From contig NZ_JAEMXM010000002.1 in NCBI RefSeq assembly GCF_016482785.1, positions 434,001-498,000 on the forward strand: DNA of 64,000 bases. Reading direction: 5' to 3'. This document shows, one piece after another, positions 35,359 through 45,578 of the stretch. The stretch comes from Paenibacillus alkalitolerans. GTDB taxonomy: Bacteria > Bacillota > Bacilli > Paenibacillales > YIM-B00363. The translations under genes were made by a program, and so were the position numbers. A model generated the notes under the pieces. The model made no database searches. It saw nothing but the letters and a program-made list of their open reading frames with translations, and was not told the DNA's origin. Numbering within the stretch: position 1 is the stretch's first letter; each line of letters begins with the position of its first letter.

Positions 35359-36060
35359 CTACCCTTTTTTCCCCTGTAAACTGTATAAAAATACATAAAT
35401 CACAAACAAAAACAACGCGAACAAACACGTAAACAAAAACCCTCGCATGTGCAAGCTTTCCAATACCCCGTACAGCAGCCGGAACGGACTGTAGATTACA
35501 TCCCAGCTGTTCAGCCTGACGACTCTTCCAAGATAGATGCCATAGCCGCCAAGCACCGAGACGACGGCAATGAACACCCAGCCGGCCGCTTCCCCGAAGC
35601 TTCGAGCCGCCATTCGGTGAAATTGGTACGTGGACAGGAAGCCGAGAAACAGCCCGCACCACGAAAAGAGGAAATAAAGCACCAGATCGTACCATACCAA
35701 ATAGGATACTCCGCCATTACTTATATATAGCGGTTTGTTCGCGACAAGGTGAATGAAATCCGTGGTTAAATAAGGCGCATTGGGAAACAAAAGCAGCCAA
35801 GCAATGCCGAAAACCGTTAGTATAACCGCTCGGTTCCCCGAGTTCGATATGAAACGGTCCGTCCATGCAGCCGATGTCGACACTACATAAGGAAGCCATG
35901 CCAAAAACAAATTCCAAAGCAGAAACAAAAATCGCGTCTCGCCTACAAGAAACGGGCGAAATGCGATAAACAGGAAACATAACGCCGATAAACCGGCGAG
36001 TAAAGCCGCAGTTTTAGCGTTGCCGAACACATCGTTAACCCGCCGTTGCTCGTTGGACAA
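35359..36060 (-). CDS. DUF1361 membrane protein
   Basis: A 233-residue protein with six or seven membrane helices. The DUF1361 signatures FPNAPYLTTDFIHL and GGYGIYLGRVVRLNSWDV are both present. Function of the family is unknown. TTG start with GGAGG 11 nt upstream. It lies downstream of the esterase gene (22 bp), and the VC0807-like gene follows, so the minus-strand group 37.2-34.7 kb may be one transcript of housekeeping membrane and small-enzyme genes. Confidence 0.85.
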   Translation of the reverse strand: MSNEQRRVNDVFGNAKTAALLAGLSALCFLFIAFRPFLVGETRFLFLLWNLFLAWLPYVVSTSAAWTDRFISNSGNRAVILTVFGIAWLLLFPNAPYLTTDFIHLVANKPLYISNGGVSYLVWYDLVLYFLFSWCGLFLGFLSTYQFHRMAARSFGEAAGWVFIAVVSVLGGYGIYLGRVVRLNSWDVIYSPFRLLYGVLESLHMRGFLFTCLFALFLFVIYVFLYSLQGKKG

Positions 36061-36082
36061 AGCAGCTTCAACCTCCGTCTGT

Positions 36083-36742
36083 TTATTTTAATAAGAACCG
36101 TTCCACTTTCAAAAACAGCTCTTCCGCTTCTTGGCCGAGACAAATCATGTGCCGGGAATTCGGGAATACGGCAAGCTCCTTTTCCCCTTGAATTCGGTTG
36201 TTTATGTAACGGGCGCTTCTCGGATGTACGATCTCGTCAAGGTCGCCTTGAACGATCAGGGTCGGAACGCGTATGCCGTCAATCTCCGGTTTAAGCTCAC
36301 GTACGAGCTGCATAAATTGAAACACGGATCTCACCGGTGTCTCGTGTTTCACGCGAAGCTGCTCCGCGCTGCCCGAGCGGACTTGCCGCACGGCGTTCTG
36401 TACGAAACGGCGGGGACTGATATATGTAACCGCCGCGTTCAACAGTACGAGCTTGCGGACCGGATAACGATTCGAAAGATAGGCGGCAATCAGTCCGCCC
36501 ATTGAAAAACCGACGAGATCGAACGTCCCGAACCGTTCTTGCAAGGAATCCGCAGCGGCGGCGGCCGTAGCGATCCATTCGGACCGGTGAATGTCTCGAA
36601 GCGAACGAAGAGGACCTCCGTGACCTGCTAACGTCGGAACGGAACATATCCAACCGAGCGAGCTCAAATGACGAGCCAACGGCTCGAGCTCATGCGGCCC
36701 TCCGGTGAAGCCGTGCAGCAGCAAACATGCGCGCGGATTCAT
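36083..36742 (-). CDS. Alpha/beta hydrolase (carboxylesterase, Est30-like)
   Basis: A 219-residue soluble esterase or lipase. Nucleophile elbow GFSMGGL (Ser), oxyanion loop HGFTGGPHE near the N-terminus, acid Asp in VQGDLDEIV and His in NSRHMI near the C-terminus. This set and the size match the Geobacillus Est30 monoacylglycerol-lipase-like family. ATG with GGGAGGAG upstream. Physiological substrate not known. Confidence 0.9.
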   Translation of the reverse strand: MNPRACLLLHGFTGGPHELEPLARHLSSLGWICSVPTLAGHGGPLRSLRDIHRSEWIATAAAAADSLQERFGTFDLVGFSMGGLIAAYLSNRYPVRKLVLLNAAVTYISPRRFVQNAVRQVRSGSAEQLRVKHETPVRSVFQFMQLVRELKPEIDGIRVPTLIVQGDLDEIVHPRSARYINNRIQGEKELAVFPNSRHMICLGQEAEELFLKVERFLLK

Positions 36743-36795
36743 CTTTCTCCTCCCTTTCTGACAGCGCTGAGTACCTGCTTCTTGAATGTGCTTCG

Positions 36796-37248
36796 TTAGA
36801 AGTTTTTCTTATAGTATGCGAGAAACTCATCGTCTTTTACAAATCCGTGCGCCTCGTACAACCTCTGCGCTTTGGTATTGTCCGCCGCCGTGCTTAGCCC
36901 GATCCCCTTGGCTCCGGTTTCTTTCGCGTAAGCGGCCGCAGCCTTCAATAATGCGGCAGCCGCGCCTTGACCGCGAGCCTTCTCCGCAACGAACAAATCA
37001 TTCAAAATCCAATCCCGCTTCAATGAAATGGAGGAGAATGTAGGATAAAGCTGCGCAAACCCGACCGTTTCACCGCTCCGTTCATCCCTCGCCGCGAAAA
37101 CCACCGATTGCAAGTGCGCGAATCGTTCCCACATAAACTCCCGGGCACCCTGCTCATCGGACGGCTGCCCGTAAAATACCCGATATTGATCGAATAATGG
37201 CGCTAATTCGTTCAAATCATGAACCGTCGCTTGCTTAACCGTGATCAT
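36796..37248 (-). CDS. GNAT family N-acetyltransferase
   Basis: A 150-residue acetyltransferase. The acetyl-CoA-binding motif A is LNDLFVAEKARGQGAAAALL, followed by GLSTAADNTKAQRLYEAHGF, typical of the fold. The start is ATG 37248, with AAAGGAT upstream; 21 extra codons are possible but not supported. Acceptor amine unknown. Divergent from the sensor kinase. Confidence 0.9.
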   Translation of the reverse strand: MITVKQATVHDLNELAPLFDQYRVFYGQPSDEQGAREFMWERFAHLQSVVFAARDERSGETVGFAQLYPTFSSISLKRDWILNDLFVAEKARGQGAAAALLKAAAAYAKETGAKGIGLSTAADNTKAQRLYEAHGFVKDDEFLAYYKKNF

Positions 37249-37271
37249 ATTTATTTCATCCTTTGCAATAT

Positions 37272-37301
37272 TTGTCGAAAAACATAGAAATATGGTGTAA
37301 T
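37272..37301 (+). promoter_or_regulatory. Promoter of the sensor kinase gene
   Basis: TTGTCG (37272-37277), 18-bp spacer, TGTAAT (37296-37301), with a TG pair one base before the -10 (extended -10 type). Confidence 0.5.
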
Positions 37302-37341
37302 CTAGTAGCATACGGATTACTATGCCACTGGGGGATGCTCG

Positions 37342-39081
37342 ATGGACGGAAAACGTCTGACATTCATTTTTATAATATTATTAGTTTCTGTCCTTTGCAT
37401 TAATAATGCGGTCAATTATATCTCAACGAAGCGGGAGTTAACAAACAACCTGCTCGAGCAAACGCAAAATATATCTTCCCAAATCGAAGCCGGCATCGTT
37501 CGTTCCCAGCAAGCATACCACTATGTCGATCTTTTAACGGCCAACAATTTAAGAACGGCGGCCATTGCCGTTAAGTACGCACTCCCTTCGCGCTATGAGG
37601 AAGTGACTAACGAACAGCTGGCATACTTAAGCGAACAGCTCGGAGTCAGCGATATCACGTTATTTGCGCAGCTGCAAGACGATGTTGTAAGCGTCAGATC
37701 ATCCGATAAGAAAGAACTCGGTCTCAGCACGAAAGGTTGGGAACACTACTACGACGCATATTTGCAGCTTTTTGAAACTCAAAATGTCTCAAACCCGTCT
37801 TACGGCCAAAGCTTGCCCAATTATTGGGCCGGGGAAATCGCGCCTTCGGCGTCCAATTTGGAAGAATCGAAAAATAAATACGGTTATTATTACGACGGGT
37901 CAACCGATTATTTAATAAACCCGTACGTAACTTCAAAATATATTTTGGAATTGGAACATTACACCGGTGTCGAAAAGATTCTTCAAGACACGATTTTAAA
38001 GCAAGATCAAATTATGGAAATCTCGATCTTCAACCCGTTAACATTCTCGGTGCCTGATGATCAGTTGGTGAACGTGCGGCAAGGCGTAGAGATTCCGCAG
38101 TACGTTAATCGTAAAATATTATTCGGCACCTACTCTCTGCCCCTTCGCGGCGACGCCGAACATATTCAAAAAACATTTGCGGAAAACAGAACGATCCATG
38201 CGCTTGATAGCTTGAACGGCAAGCAAGTGATGCGCAGCTTCCACGCCGTCAATGATACGACTTTGGGTTCACCATACGTTATCGGGATTACGACGGATTA
38301 CAGCCTCATACAGGAAAAATTGGAGAATCAGTTGGAAAGATACGTGCTGATGAGCTTGATCGCTTTATTTCTAAGTTTCCTTATTATTTGGTTTTTTTAC
38401 CGATATGTGAATAAAACCCGAGACGACGTCGCTCAAGAGCTTCAAGACAATTATAACGAAGAAATCCAATCTTTGTTTGTCGCCGTACGCGGTCAACGGC
38501 ATGATTTCTGCAACCATCTAAACACAATGAAAGCGATGATGGACAGGAACCGTCAGGAACAATTGCACCAGTATATATCCGAGTTAGTCCAAGAGACGGT
38601 TGAAATGAACGACATCGTCGGGATCGGGCATCCCGCGATTGCCGCTACGATCAGTTCCAAGCTGACCCAAGCGCTCCATAGAAAAATATCGTTCACATAC
38701 GACTTTGACGGGATGAGCCGGTTGAACGGCATACAAGGCGTGAAATCGGTCGATCTCGTAAAAATACTTGGCAATTTGATCGATAACGCCTTCGACGAGG
38801 TGGAATTGCTCGACGCCGAGGAACGAAACGTACATGTGCATGGGCGGTTGGAAGGAACCTGCATCTTATTCACCGTAGTAAATTCTCTTCAGCGTGAACT
38901 GACGAAAGAACGGTTGGAGAAAATGTTTCAGCCTCATTACACTACGAAAAGCGGCCACCATCAAGGGATCGGGCTGTCGATCGTCAACGAAAAAATTAAA
39001 CAGTACCGGGGCAACATCATAGTATCCACTCCAAGAAGAAAGACGATCGAATTCCGCGTATCAGTACCGATTCATACGTAG
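37342..39081 (+). CDS. Orphan sensor histidine kinase (CitA/DcuS/AgrC-like kinase core)
   Basis: A 579-residue membrane kinase. A first membrane helix at about 5-25, a 300-residue extracytoplasmic sensor (about 27-330) without recognised ligand motif, a second helix near 334-356, then a Spo0B-type dimerisation helix with the phosphorylated His in RGQRHDFCNHL and an HATPase domain (N box LGNLIDNAFDEV, G box GHHQGIGLSIV). This H-box form belongs to CitA/DcuS and peptide-sensing kinases. No response regulator gene is adjacent; neighbours on both sides are convergent or divergent. It is AT-richer than its surroundings. Confidence 0.9.
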   Translation: MDGKRLTFIFIILLVSVLCINNAVNYISTKRELTNNLLEQTQNISSQIEAGIVRSQQAYHYVDLLTANNLRTAAIAVKYALPSRYEEVTNEQLAYLSEQLGVSDITLFAQLQDDVVSVRSSDKKELGLSTKGWEHYYDAYLQLFETQNVSNPSYGQSLPNYWAGEIAPSASNLEESKNKYGYYYDGSTDYLINPYVTSKYILELEHYTGVEKILQDTILKQDQIMEISIFNPLTFSVPDDQLVNVRQGVEIPQYVNRKILFGTYSLPLRGDAEHIQKTFAENRTIHALDSLNGKQVMRSFHAVNDTTLGSPYVIGITTDYSLIQEKLENQLERYVLMSLIALFLSFLIIWFFYRYVNKTRDDVAQELQDNYNEEIQSLFVAVRGQRHDFCNHLNTMKAMMDRNRQEQLHQYISELVQETVEMNDIVGIGHPAIAATISSKLTQALHRKISFTYDFDGMSRLNGIQGVKSVDLVKILGNLIDNAFDEVELLDAEERNVHVHGRLEGTCILFTVVNSLQRELTKERLEKMFQPHYTTKSGHHQGIGLSIVNEKIKQYRGNIIVSTPRRKTIEFRVSVPIHT

Positions 39082-39122
39082 CGCCAGTGTCACTAACTCA
39101 AACATCGATTCGTTCAAACAAA

Positions 39123-39830
39123 TCATCGCCCTCCGCGAAATCGTTGGGTATACTCCTTTGCTTGCTCGGGGGTAGTGATGCGGTTTTTTTGCCATTCCAT
39201 TAAAATGCGGTCGATGTAGGTGAAGTTCACCTTCCCGGCAAAAACAGCTTCTTTCACGGCGGCTAGGATGAGAGAATCGGAATACTGATCATTATCGAGC
39301 CATGCCGAGATCCTCTCGTATTCTAGCGGAGACAGAGGCCGGGCAAATTCGCTTTCGAACACGGTGAACAGATCGCGGCGGCGGCTGGCGGCCGTCTCGC
39401 GAGCGGGCGGAACGGGACGGCGCGGAGCAGGATAGTTTTCGGCCGGCAGTTCCGATGCGCCGCCGTCACCGGAAGCCGTTTCCGCCCAAGCGGCGGCAAG
39501 CCGATCGAACAACGGCGACAAATTGTACCGTTCCCCGACGACGCCCGTGACGGGCTCCACAGTGTCGTCCATCATAAGCAGTCCATCGCGCACAAGCCGT
39601 TCAATTGCGGAAAGTATCGCACTAGGCGCCGCCGACATTCGGCCGGCGAGCTCCTCCGGCGTCGGAAACGGATTGTTCTCTTGCCCTCCGGAATACATTA
39701 TGTGCAGTATAAGCATGGCTTCTATCTCGGATAATCCAAGCTGAGCGTAGCATCGCAAAAACAAGCCCGGCACGCTGACCGCGCCGAGCCGGAAACCTTC
39801 AAGCAAACCTTGTCGGTATGAATCTGTCAT
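39123..39830 (-). CDS. dnaD: DnaD replication initiation protein
   Basis: A 235-residue primosomal protein with an N-terminal winged-helix domain (about 1-115) and the C-terminal DnaB_2/DnaD domain, including ISAWLDNDQYSDSLILAAVKEAV and the YIDRILMEW motif. It acts in loading the replicative helicase with DnaB and DnaI at oriC and at restarting forks. ATG 39830 is selected because AGAGG lies 9 nt upstream; the longer reading overlaps asnS. It follows asnS by 23 bp, as in Bacillus subtilis. Confidence 0.93.
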   Translation of the reverse strand: MTDSYRQGLLEGFRLGAVSVPGLFLRCYAQLGLSEIEAMLILHIMYSGGQENNPFPTPEELAGRMSAAPSAILSAIERLVRDGLLMMDDTVEPVTGVVGERYNLSPLFDRLAAAWAETASGDGGASELPAENYPAPRRPVPPARETAASRRRDLFTVFESEFARPLSPLEYERISAWLDNDQYSDSLILAAVKEAVFAGKVNFTYIDRILMEWQKNRITTPEQAKEYTQRFRGGR

Positions 39831-39853
39831 AGTGTCAGCCCTCTCATCGAGCA

Positions 39854-41158
<1,305 letters not shown>

Positions 41159-41202
41159 CGTATCCCTCTTTATTCAGATTCAATATAATCATCTTGCATT
41201 GG

Positions 41203-42456
41203 CTATGTTGCGTGCTGGGGCAGCTTCTCGGGATTTTTCGCGCCGGCGCCGGCTTCATTGCCGCCGATCAACCGGTACGTTTCTTTCGCGATGACAAGCT
41301 CTTCGTTCGTCGGAATGACCAGCACCTCCACCTTCGATTCGAATGTGGAGATGCGGCGCTCTTGCTTGGAGCGGACCGCATTCGCTTCCCGATCCATCTT
41401 CACGCCGAGATACTCGAGATTGGAACAGGTTCTCTCCCGCAGCAACGACGAATTTTCTCCGACGCCTGCCGTCCATACGATGCAATCGATGCCGTTCATC
41501 GCCGCCGCATAGGCTCCGATATACTTCCGCAGCCGGTACTCGTACATCTCGAAAGCCAGCTTCGCGTTCTGGTTTCCTTCCTCCATCGCCTGCTCGATTT
41601 CCCGCATATCGCTTGACAGCCCGGAGACGGCAAGCAATCCGCTATGTTTGTTAAGCATGGAGCTCACTTCATTGATCGTCAGGTCTTCTTTCCCCATTGT
41701 ATACGGGACGACCGCCGGATCCAAGTCGCCGCTTCGGGTTCCCATCATAAGCCCCTCCAACGGCGTCATGCCCATGGACGTGTCGACGGATACGCCCCCC
41801 CGCACCGCGGTAACGCTCGCCCCGTTGCCGATATGGCATGTAACAATTTTCAGCTGTTCAACCGGACGGCCTAAAAACTCCGCGGCGCGCCGGCTCACAA
41901 ACATGTGGGACGTTCCGTGAAACCCGTACTTTCGGATTTTGTGCCGCCTGTACAAAGCGAGCGGTATCGGATACAAATACGAATTCGGGGGCATCGTCTG
42001 GTGAAACGCCGTGTCAAAGACGACGGTCTGCGGCACGTTCGGCATATTCGCCTCCACCGCTTGAATGCCGAGCATATGAGCGGGATTATGAAGCGGCGCC
42101 AAGTCGAACAGCCGTTTGATTTCCTGTTTGACCTCCGGCGTGACGACGACCGACTGCTTAAACGCTTCGCCGCCATGCACGACCCTGTGTCCTACCGCAT
42201 CGATCTCCGAGACGGACCCCAATACGCCGTGTTCCTTATGTACGAGCACAGAGAGCACTTGGCGAATCGCCGCCGTATGCTCCAATATTTCGCGCACTTC
42301 ACGCACTTCCGCTTTGCCGGCCGGTTCATGCGTCAATATGGCCGTATCCATACCGATCCGCTCGACTTTGCCTGCCGCCAACACCGATTCGTCCCGCATG
42401 TCGTACAGTTGATATTTCAACGATGAACTGCCGGCGTTTATTACCAGCACTCTCAT
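41203..42456 (-). CDS. ackA: Acetate kinase
   Basis: A 417-residue kinase interconverting acetyl phosphate and acetate with ATP. The N-terminal signature VLVINAGSSSLKYQL and the second motif VHGGEAFKQS region are intact, and the C-terminal VIPTNEELVIAKETY is typical. Its ATG overlaps the TGA of the 3-hydroxyacyl-CoA dehydrogenase by 4 nt, so the two are translationally coupled. The usual partner pta is not here. Linkage to an acyl-CoA dehydrogenase gene suggests joint use in overflow or fermentative carbon flow. Confidence 0.96.
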   Translation of the reverse strand: MRVLVINAGSSSLKYQLYDMRDESVLAAGKVERIGMDTAILTHEPAGKAEVREVREILEHTAAIRQVLSVLVHKEHGVLGSVSEIDAVGHRVVHGGEAFKQSVVVTPEVKQEIKRLFDLAPLHNPAHMLGIQAVEANMPNVPQTVVFDTAFHQTMPPNSYLYPIPLALYRRHKIRKYGFHGTSHMFVSRRAAEFLGRPVEQLKIVTCHIGNGASVTAVRGGVSVDTSMGMTPLEGLMMGTRSGDLDPAVVPYTMGKEDLTINEVSSMLNKHSGLLAVSGLSSDMREIEQAMEEGNQNAKLAFEMYEYRLRKYIGAYAAAMNGIDCIVWTAGVGENSSLLRERTCSNLEYLGVKMDREANAVRSKQERRISTFESKVEVLVIPTNEELVIAKETYRLIGGNEAGAGAKNPEKLPQHAT

Positions 42457-43328
42457 ATTCTATCACCATCCTCGTCATAGCGGAAGAAGCCGGCTCCGGT
42501 TTTCACACCGAGCTGATTCGCTCGAACCATCTTACGCAGCAACGTCGCCGGACGATACTTTAGATCGCCGAATTCACGGAACATGCGCTCCAACGCAAAC
42601 AATACCGAATCGAGCCCGAAACGGTCGGCCATCTCCAGAGGTCCGTAATGGAAATCGTACCCGACGCGCATCGCGGTATCGATGTCTTCCGCGGACGCCA
42701 CCCCTTCGGACAATACGTGAAACGCCTCGTTGATCAACGTGCAGATGAGCCGTGTGGTGACATACCCAGGCGACTCGTAAACGAGAATGCCCTTCTTCGT
42801 TATGACGTCTTCCACGAAGCTTTTCGTCTCATGAAAGGTCGTATCGGACGTTTGGAGCCCGCGAATGATTTCCACCATATCGACCTTTGTCACAGGATGG
42901 ATGAAATGCATCCCGATGACCCGCTCCGGATACCGCGTCTCACCCGCAAGCTCCGTTACCGACAATGTCGATGTGTTGCTTCCGAGAATGACGTCCTGCG
43001 GACATATTTCGCCAAGGGCGCGGAATAATTGTTTCTTCTCTTCCAAATCTTCCGTGATCGTCTCGATGACGAGATCGCACTGCGCCGTTTCTTTCAGATC
43101 GGTGATCGTATGTATTCGCGACAGGAGCACTTTCTTCTCCGATTCGGTCAGCGCCCACTTCTCAATCTGCTTGTCCAAGCTCATCTCTATGCCGCGAAGC
43201 CCATGTTGGAGTTTCCTGCTCGATTTCTCCGTGATGTAGACGTCAAGACCTTTGTGCGCCAACATCTCCGCGATGGCTTGTCCCATCGTGCCCGCACCGA
43301 TGACGCCGATTTTTTTCAACTCCGCCAT
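42453..43328 (-). CDS. 3-hydroxyacyl-CoA (3-hydroxybutyryl-CoA) dehydrogenase
   Basis: A 291-residue NAD-dependent dehydrogenase. Rossmann motif IGVIGAGTMGQAIAEML at the N-terminus; the catalytic His is in IGMHFIHPV with Glu in the preceding IETITEDLEEK region; the C-terminal 3HCDH domain ends VKTGAGFFRYDEDG. Size is that of the stand-alone Hbd/MmgB type. It oxidises or reduces the 3-hydroxy group in fatty-acid degradation, polyhydroxybutyrate turnover or butyrate formation; no other genes of those pathways are present. GGATGGAG upstream of the ATG. Confidence 0.93.
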   Translation of the reverse strand: MAELKKIGVIGAGTMGQAIAEMLAHKGLDVYITEKSSRKLQHGLRGIEMSLDKQIEKWALTESEKKVLLSRIHTITDLKETAQCDLVIETITEDLEEKKQLFRALGEICPQDVILGSNTSTLSVTELAGETRYPERVIGMHFIHPVTKVDMVEIIRGLQTSDTTFHETKSFVEDVITKKGILVYESPGYVTTRLICTLINEAFHVLSEGVASAEDIDTAMRVGYDFHYGPLEMADRFGLDSVLFALERMFREFGDLKYRPATLLRKMVRANQLGVKTGAGFFRYDEDGDRI

Positions 43329-43357
43329 GCTTCTCCATCCTGTCTATGTAAAGTAAA

Positions 43358-43398
43358 ACTCCAGATGCGGGAACGAAAAGTCCCCGCAATACCGGAGT
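43358..43398 (-). terminator. Rho-independent terminator after the FtsH-like gene
   Basis: Arms ACTCC/GGAGT (43358-43362, 43394-43398) and inner GCGGG/CCCGC, then TTTACTTT on the minus strand. Confidence 0.7.
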
Positions 43399-43432
43399 AT
43401 TATCAAAAGCATCATATATAACGTAAATGGCA

Positions 43433-44938
43433 TTAAGCGGTCGGCAGCAGCGCGTCGCGAAGCAACTCGCGGAAACGGTTGCCGGACAGCACTTCTTCTT
43501 TCGTGAGCACTTCAAGCGATTGCTCGAATACGCGGCGGTGCGTCGATAATTCGTTGCGTGTTCGCGTCATCAACTCTTCTAGAATTTCTCCGTTCGCTTT
43601 GCCATACTCTTCTTTCGTCAGCATCTGCGAATCGACAATACCAAGCTCGGTAAGGCCGGACTCGATCATCGTCCGGACGAGTCCCATCGCTTGCTCGAAG
43701 TCGTTGCGCGAGCCGGTGCTGCGGCCTCCGTAAAACATTTCCTCCGCGGCGGCACCGCCCAGAGCAATCATAATCTGTTCCTCGATGTATTCCTTCGTGT
43801 ACAGATACTTGTCGCCTTGCGGGTTATGCCGAACGTAACCGAGCGCCTGGCCGCGAGGGGAAAGCGCCACCTGCGAAACGGAGCCCGGGCGAACCTTTTC
43901 GGCAACAATAGCATGCCCCAGTTCGTGGATCGCTACTCTTTCGCGTTCTTCGTTAGCCGCCTCCCGGTCGGTCTTCTCGCCCATCATCACTTTATCGATC
44001 GCCGACAGCAGGTGCCGCTGTTCGATGAACTGACCCTCCTCGCGCAAAGCGTAAATCGCCGCCTCGTTCATGACGCTCTCCAGCTGCGCGCCGGAGAAGC
44101 CGAATGTCTGCGCTGCCACGTCGTCCAGCAATACATCCTCGGCAAACGGTTTGTTGCGCGAATGAAGCTGCAGAATATGCTGGCGGCCTTTCAAATCGGG
44201 CAAATCGACTTGGATGTGGCGGTCAAACCGGCCGGGACGCAAGAGCGCGCTGTCGAGCATATCTTTGCGGTTTGTCGCGGCAATAAGAAGAATGCGCGGC
44301 GTATCCGATGTATGGATGCCGTCCATTTCCGTAAGGAGCTGGTTCAGCGTCTGGTCGTATTCCCGTTGCTGCCCGCCGTCGCGCTTTCCGCCGACGACAT
44401 CGATCTCGTCGATGAAAATAATGGCGTTCTCTTTGTTTTCTTTTTGAGCCTTCGTACGCGCCTCTTTAAACAACTCCCGCACGCGGGAGGCGCCGACGCC
44501 TACGTACATTTCCACGAATTCGGACCCCGAAGCGCTGACAAACACCGCGTTCGTATGGTGCGCCGCCGCCTTGGCCATCAAGGTCTTGCCCGTTCCCGGA
44601 GGGCCAGTGAGTAAAATGCCCTTTAGCGGACGGATGCCGAATTTCTTAATGAGATCCGGCTTCATCAGGAAGTCCAAAGCTTCGATCAGTTCCTTCTTCG
44701 CGCGGTCTTGGCCGCCGATATCATCGAATGTAAGGAACGACGGCAGCTTCGCTTTCGTCTTTCGGCTTTCGCCGACGCCGATGCCCCCGCCCGACCGCAT
44801 CCGGACCATGAGCAGGAGCGAAACGCCGATAATGCCCGCAAGCAGAACCGGGACGGGATTGACGCCGACAAAGAAGAGAAATGCGATCAGAACCGGAACG
44901 ATCCCGATCAATATCTCTTTGCCGTATTTCTTATTCAT
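43433..44938 (-). CDS. Short FtsH-like membrane AAA+ zinc metalloprotease
   Basis: A 501-residue protein, about 130 shorter than housekeeping FtsH. Two closely spaced membrane segments (about 9-24 and 28-45) have almost nothing between them, so the usual extracytoplasmic domain is missing. The AAA+ module has Walker A TGPPGTGKT (111-119), Walker B IIFIDEIDVVGG and the second region of homology ALLRPGRFDRH. The M41 protease has HELGH and the third ligand Asp in GSRNDFEQA. It should be active in degrading membrane or cytosolic proteins. It overlaps the upstream membrane-protein gene by 8 nt. The true ftsH is probably elsewhere. Confidence 0.9.
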   Translation of the reverse strand: MNKKYGKEILIGIVPVLIAFLFFVGVNPVPVLLAGIIGVSLLLMVRMRSGGGIGVGESRKTKAKLPSFLTFDDIGGQDRAKKELIEALDFLMKPDLIKKFGIRPLKGILLTGPPGTGKTLMAKAAAHHTNAVFVSASGSEFVEMYVGVGASRVRELFKEARTKAQKENKENAIIFIDEIDVVGGKRDGGQQREYDQTLNQLLTEMDGIHTSDTPRILLIAATNRKDMLDSALLRPGRFDRHIQVDLPDLKGRQHILQLHSRNKPFAEDVLLDDVAAQTFGFSGAQLESVMNEAAIYALREEGQFIEQRHLLSAIDKVMMGEKTDREAANEERERVAIHELGHAIVAEKVRPGSVSQVALSPRGQALGYVRHNPQGDKYLYTKEYIEEQIMIALGGAAAEEMFYGGRSTGSRNDFEQAMGLVRTMIESGLTELGIVDSQMLTKEEYGKANGEILEELMTRTRNELSTHRRVFEQSLEVLTKEEVLSGNRFRELLRDALLPTA

Positions 44939-45464
44939 TCGGCCACACTCCCATCGTCAACGGGATACGCGGCAAAATGACATACTTTGTAGAAGAACCG
45001 TCCGACAATGTAATATAGACGTTGTCGTCATCCATCTCCGTCGTCGTCTTCAAGTTGTTGTTTTCTTTGACAAGCTTATTGAGACGCTCAGGTATTAGCG
45101 TATATTGCTTGGTTTCCATCGCTTGCGCGACGTCGAACATCACTTGCGCCCATATTCGGTCCAACGATTCGGACCCTTCGTTGACCACTTCGACGGTCAG
45201 CTTCCGTTCGCCGATCACGGCGCTTCCCGCTTCTTTGATGCGCCGGTATGTTTCGCGCAAATCCGCACCCTGCTCAAGCGTGACTCGAACGATCGCACCG
45301 CTGCGGACGACTTCAATGCGCGCGTCGCCGACACCGTCGATCGAATCGACGGCATGCGTCAACGGATCCTCCATCGCTACGGTCTGATACATAAACCAAC
45401 CGCCGAACAGTACGGCGGAGGACACGACAACCGTTATGATAATAGGCAAGAGACGCAGTTTCAC
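44931..45464 (-). CDS. Single-pass membrane protein coupled to the FtsH-like protease
   Basis: A 177-residue protein with one N-terminal membrane helix (about residues 5-26) and a 150-residue domain predicted outside the membrane, with a mixed alpha/beta pattern and many charged residues. GTG 45464 is chosen because AAGGGGGA lies 7-8 nt upstream. Its stop overlaps the protease start by 8 nt, and an extended -10 promoter lies 44 bp before it. No family recognised. Tight coupling suggests an adaptor, regulator or substrate of the protease, or a supplier of the extracytoplasmic domain it lacks; this is inference. Confidence 0.8.
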   Translation of the reverse strand: MKLRLLPIIITVVVSSAVLFGGWFMYQTVAMEDPLTHAVDSIDGVGDARIEVVRSGAIVRVTLEQGADLRETYRRIKEAGSAVIGERKLTVEVVNEGSESLDRIWAQVMFDVAQAMETKQYTLIPERLNKLVKENNNLKTTTEMDDDNVYITLSDGSSTKYVILPRIPLTMGVWPNE

Positions 45465-45507
45465 AAGCACGTCCCCCTTTCTATTTCTATCAAGTAATAT
45501 ATACAAA

Positions 45508-45516
45508 AGTATATCA
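45508..45516 (-). promoter_or_regulatory. Extended -10 promoter for the membrane protein/FtsH-like operon
   Basis: On the minus strand TGA-TATACT (45516 to 45508), the extended -10 form, about 44 nt before the GTG. No good -35 is seen. Confidence 0.45.
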
Positions 45517-45578
45517 CAATTGATAGCCTAAAGGGGATGCAATGTGTGGAAGGGTTGTGGACATTCAATGAACGGACG

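Noticed and set aside
36796-37311. Longer N-terminus for the GNAT acetyltransferase
   Set aside because: The extra 21 codons lack a ribosome-binding site; AAAGGAT fits the internal ATG at 37248.
45510-45530. Rex operator near the FtsH-like operon promoter
   Set aside because: Only a TTGTGA half-site is present; the second half of the Rex palindrome does not match.
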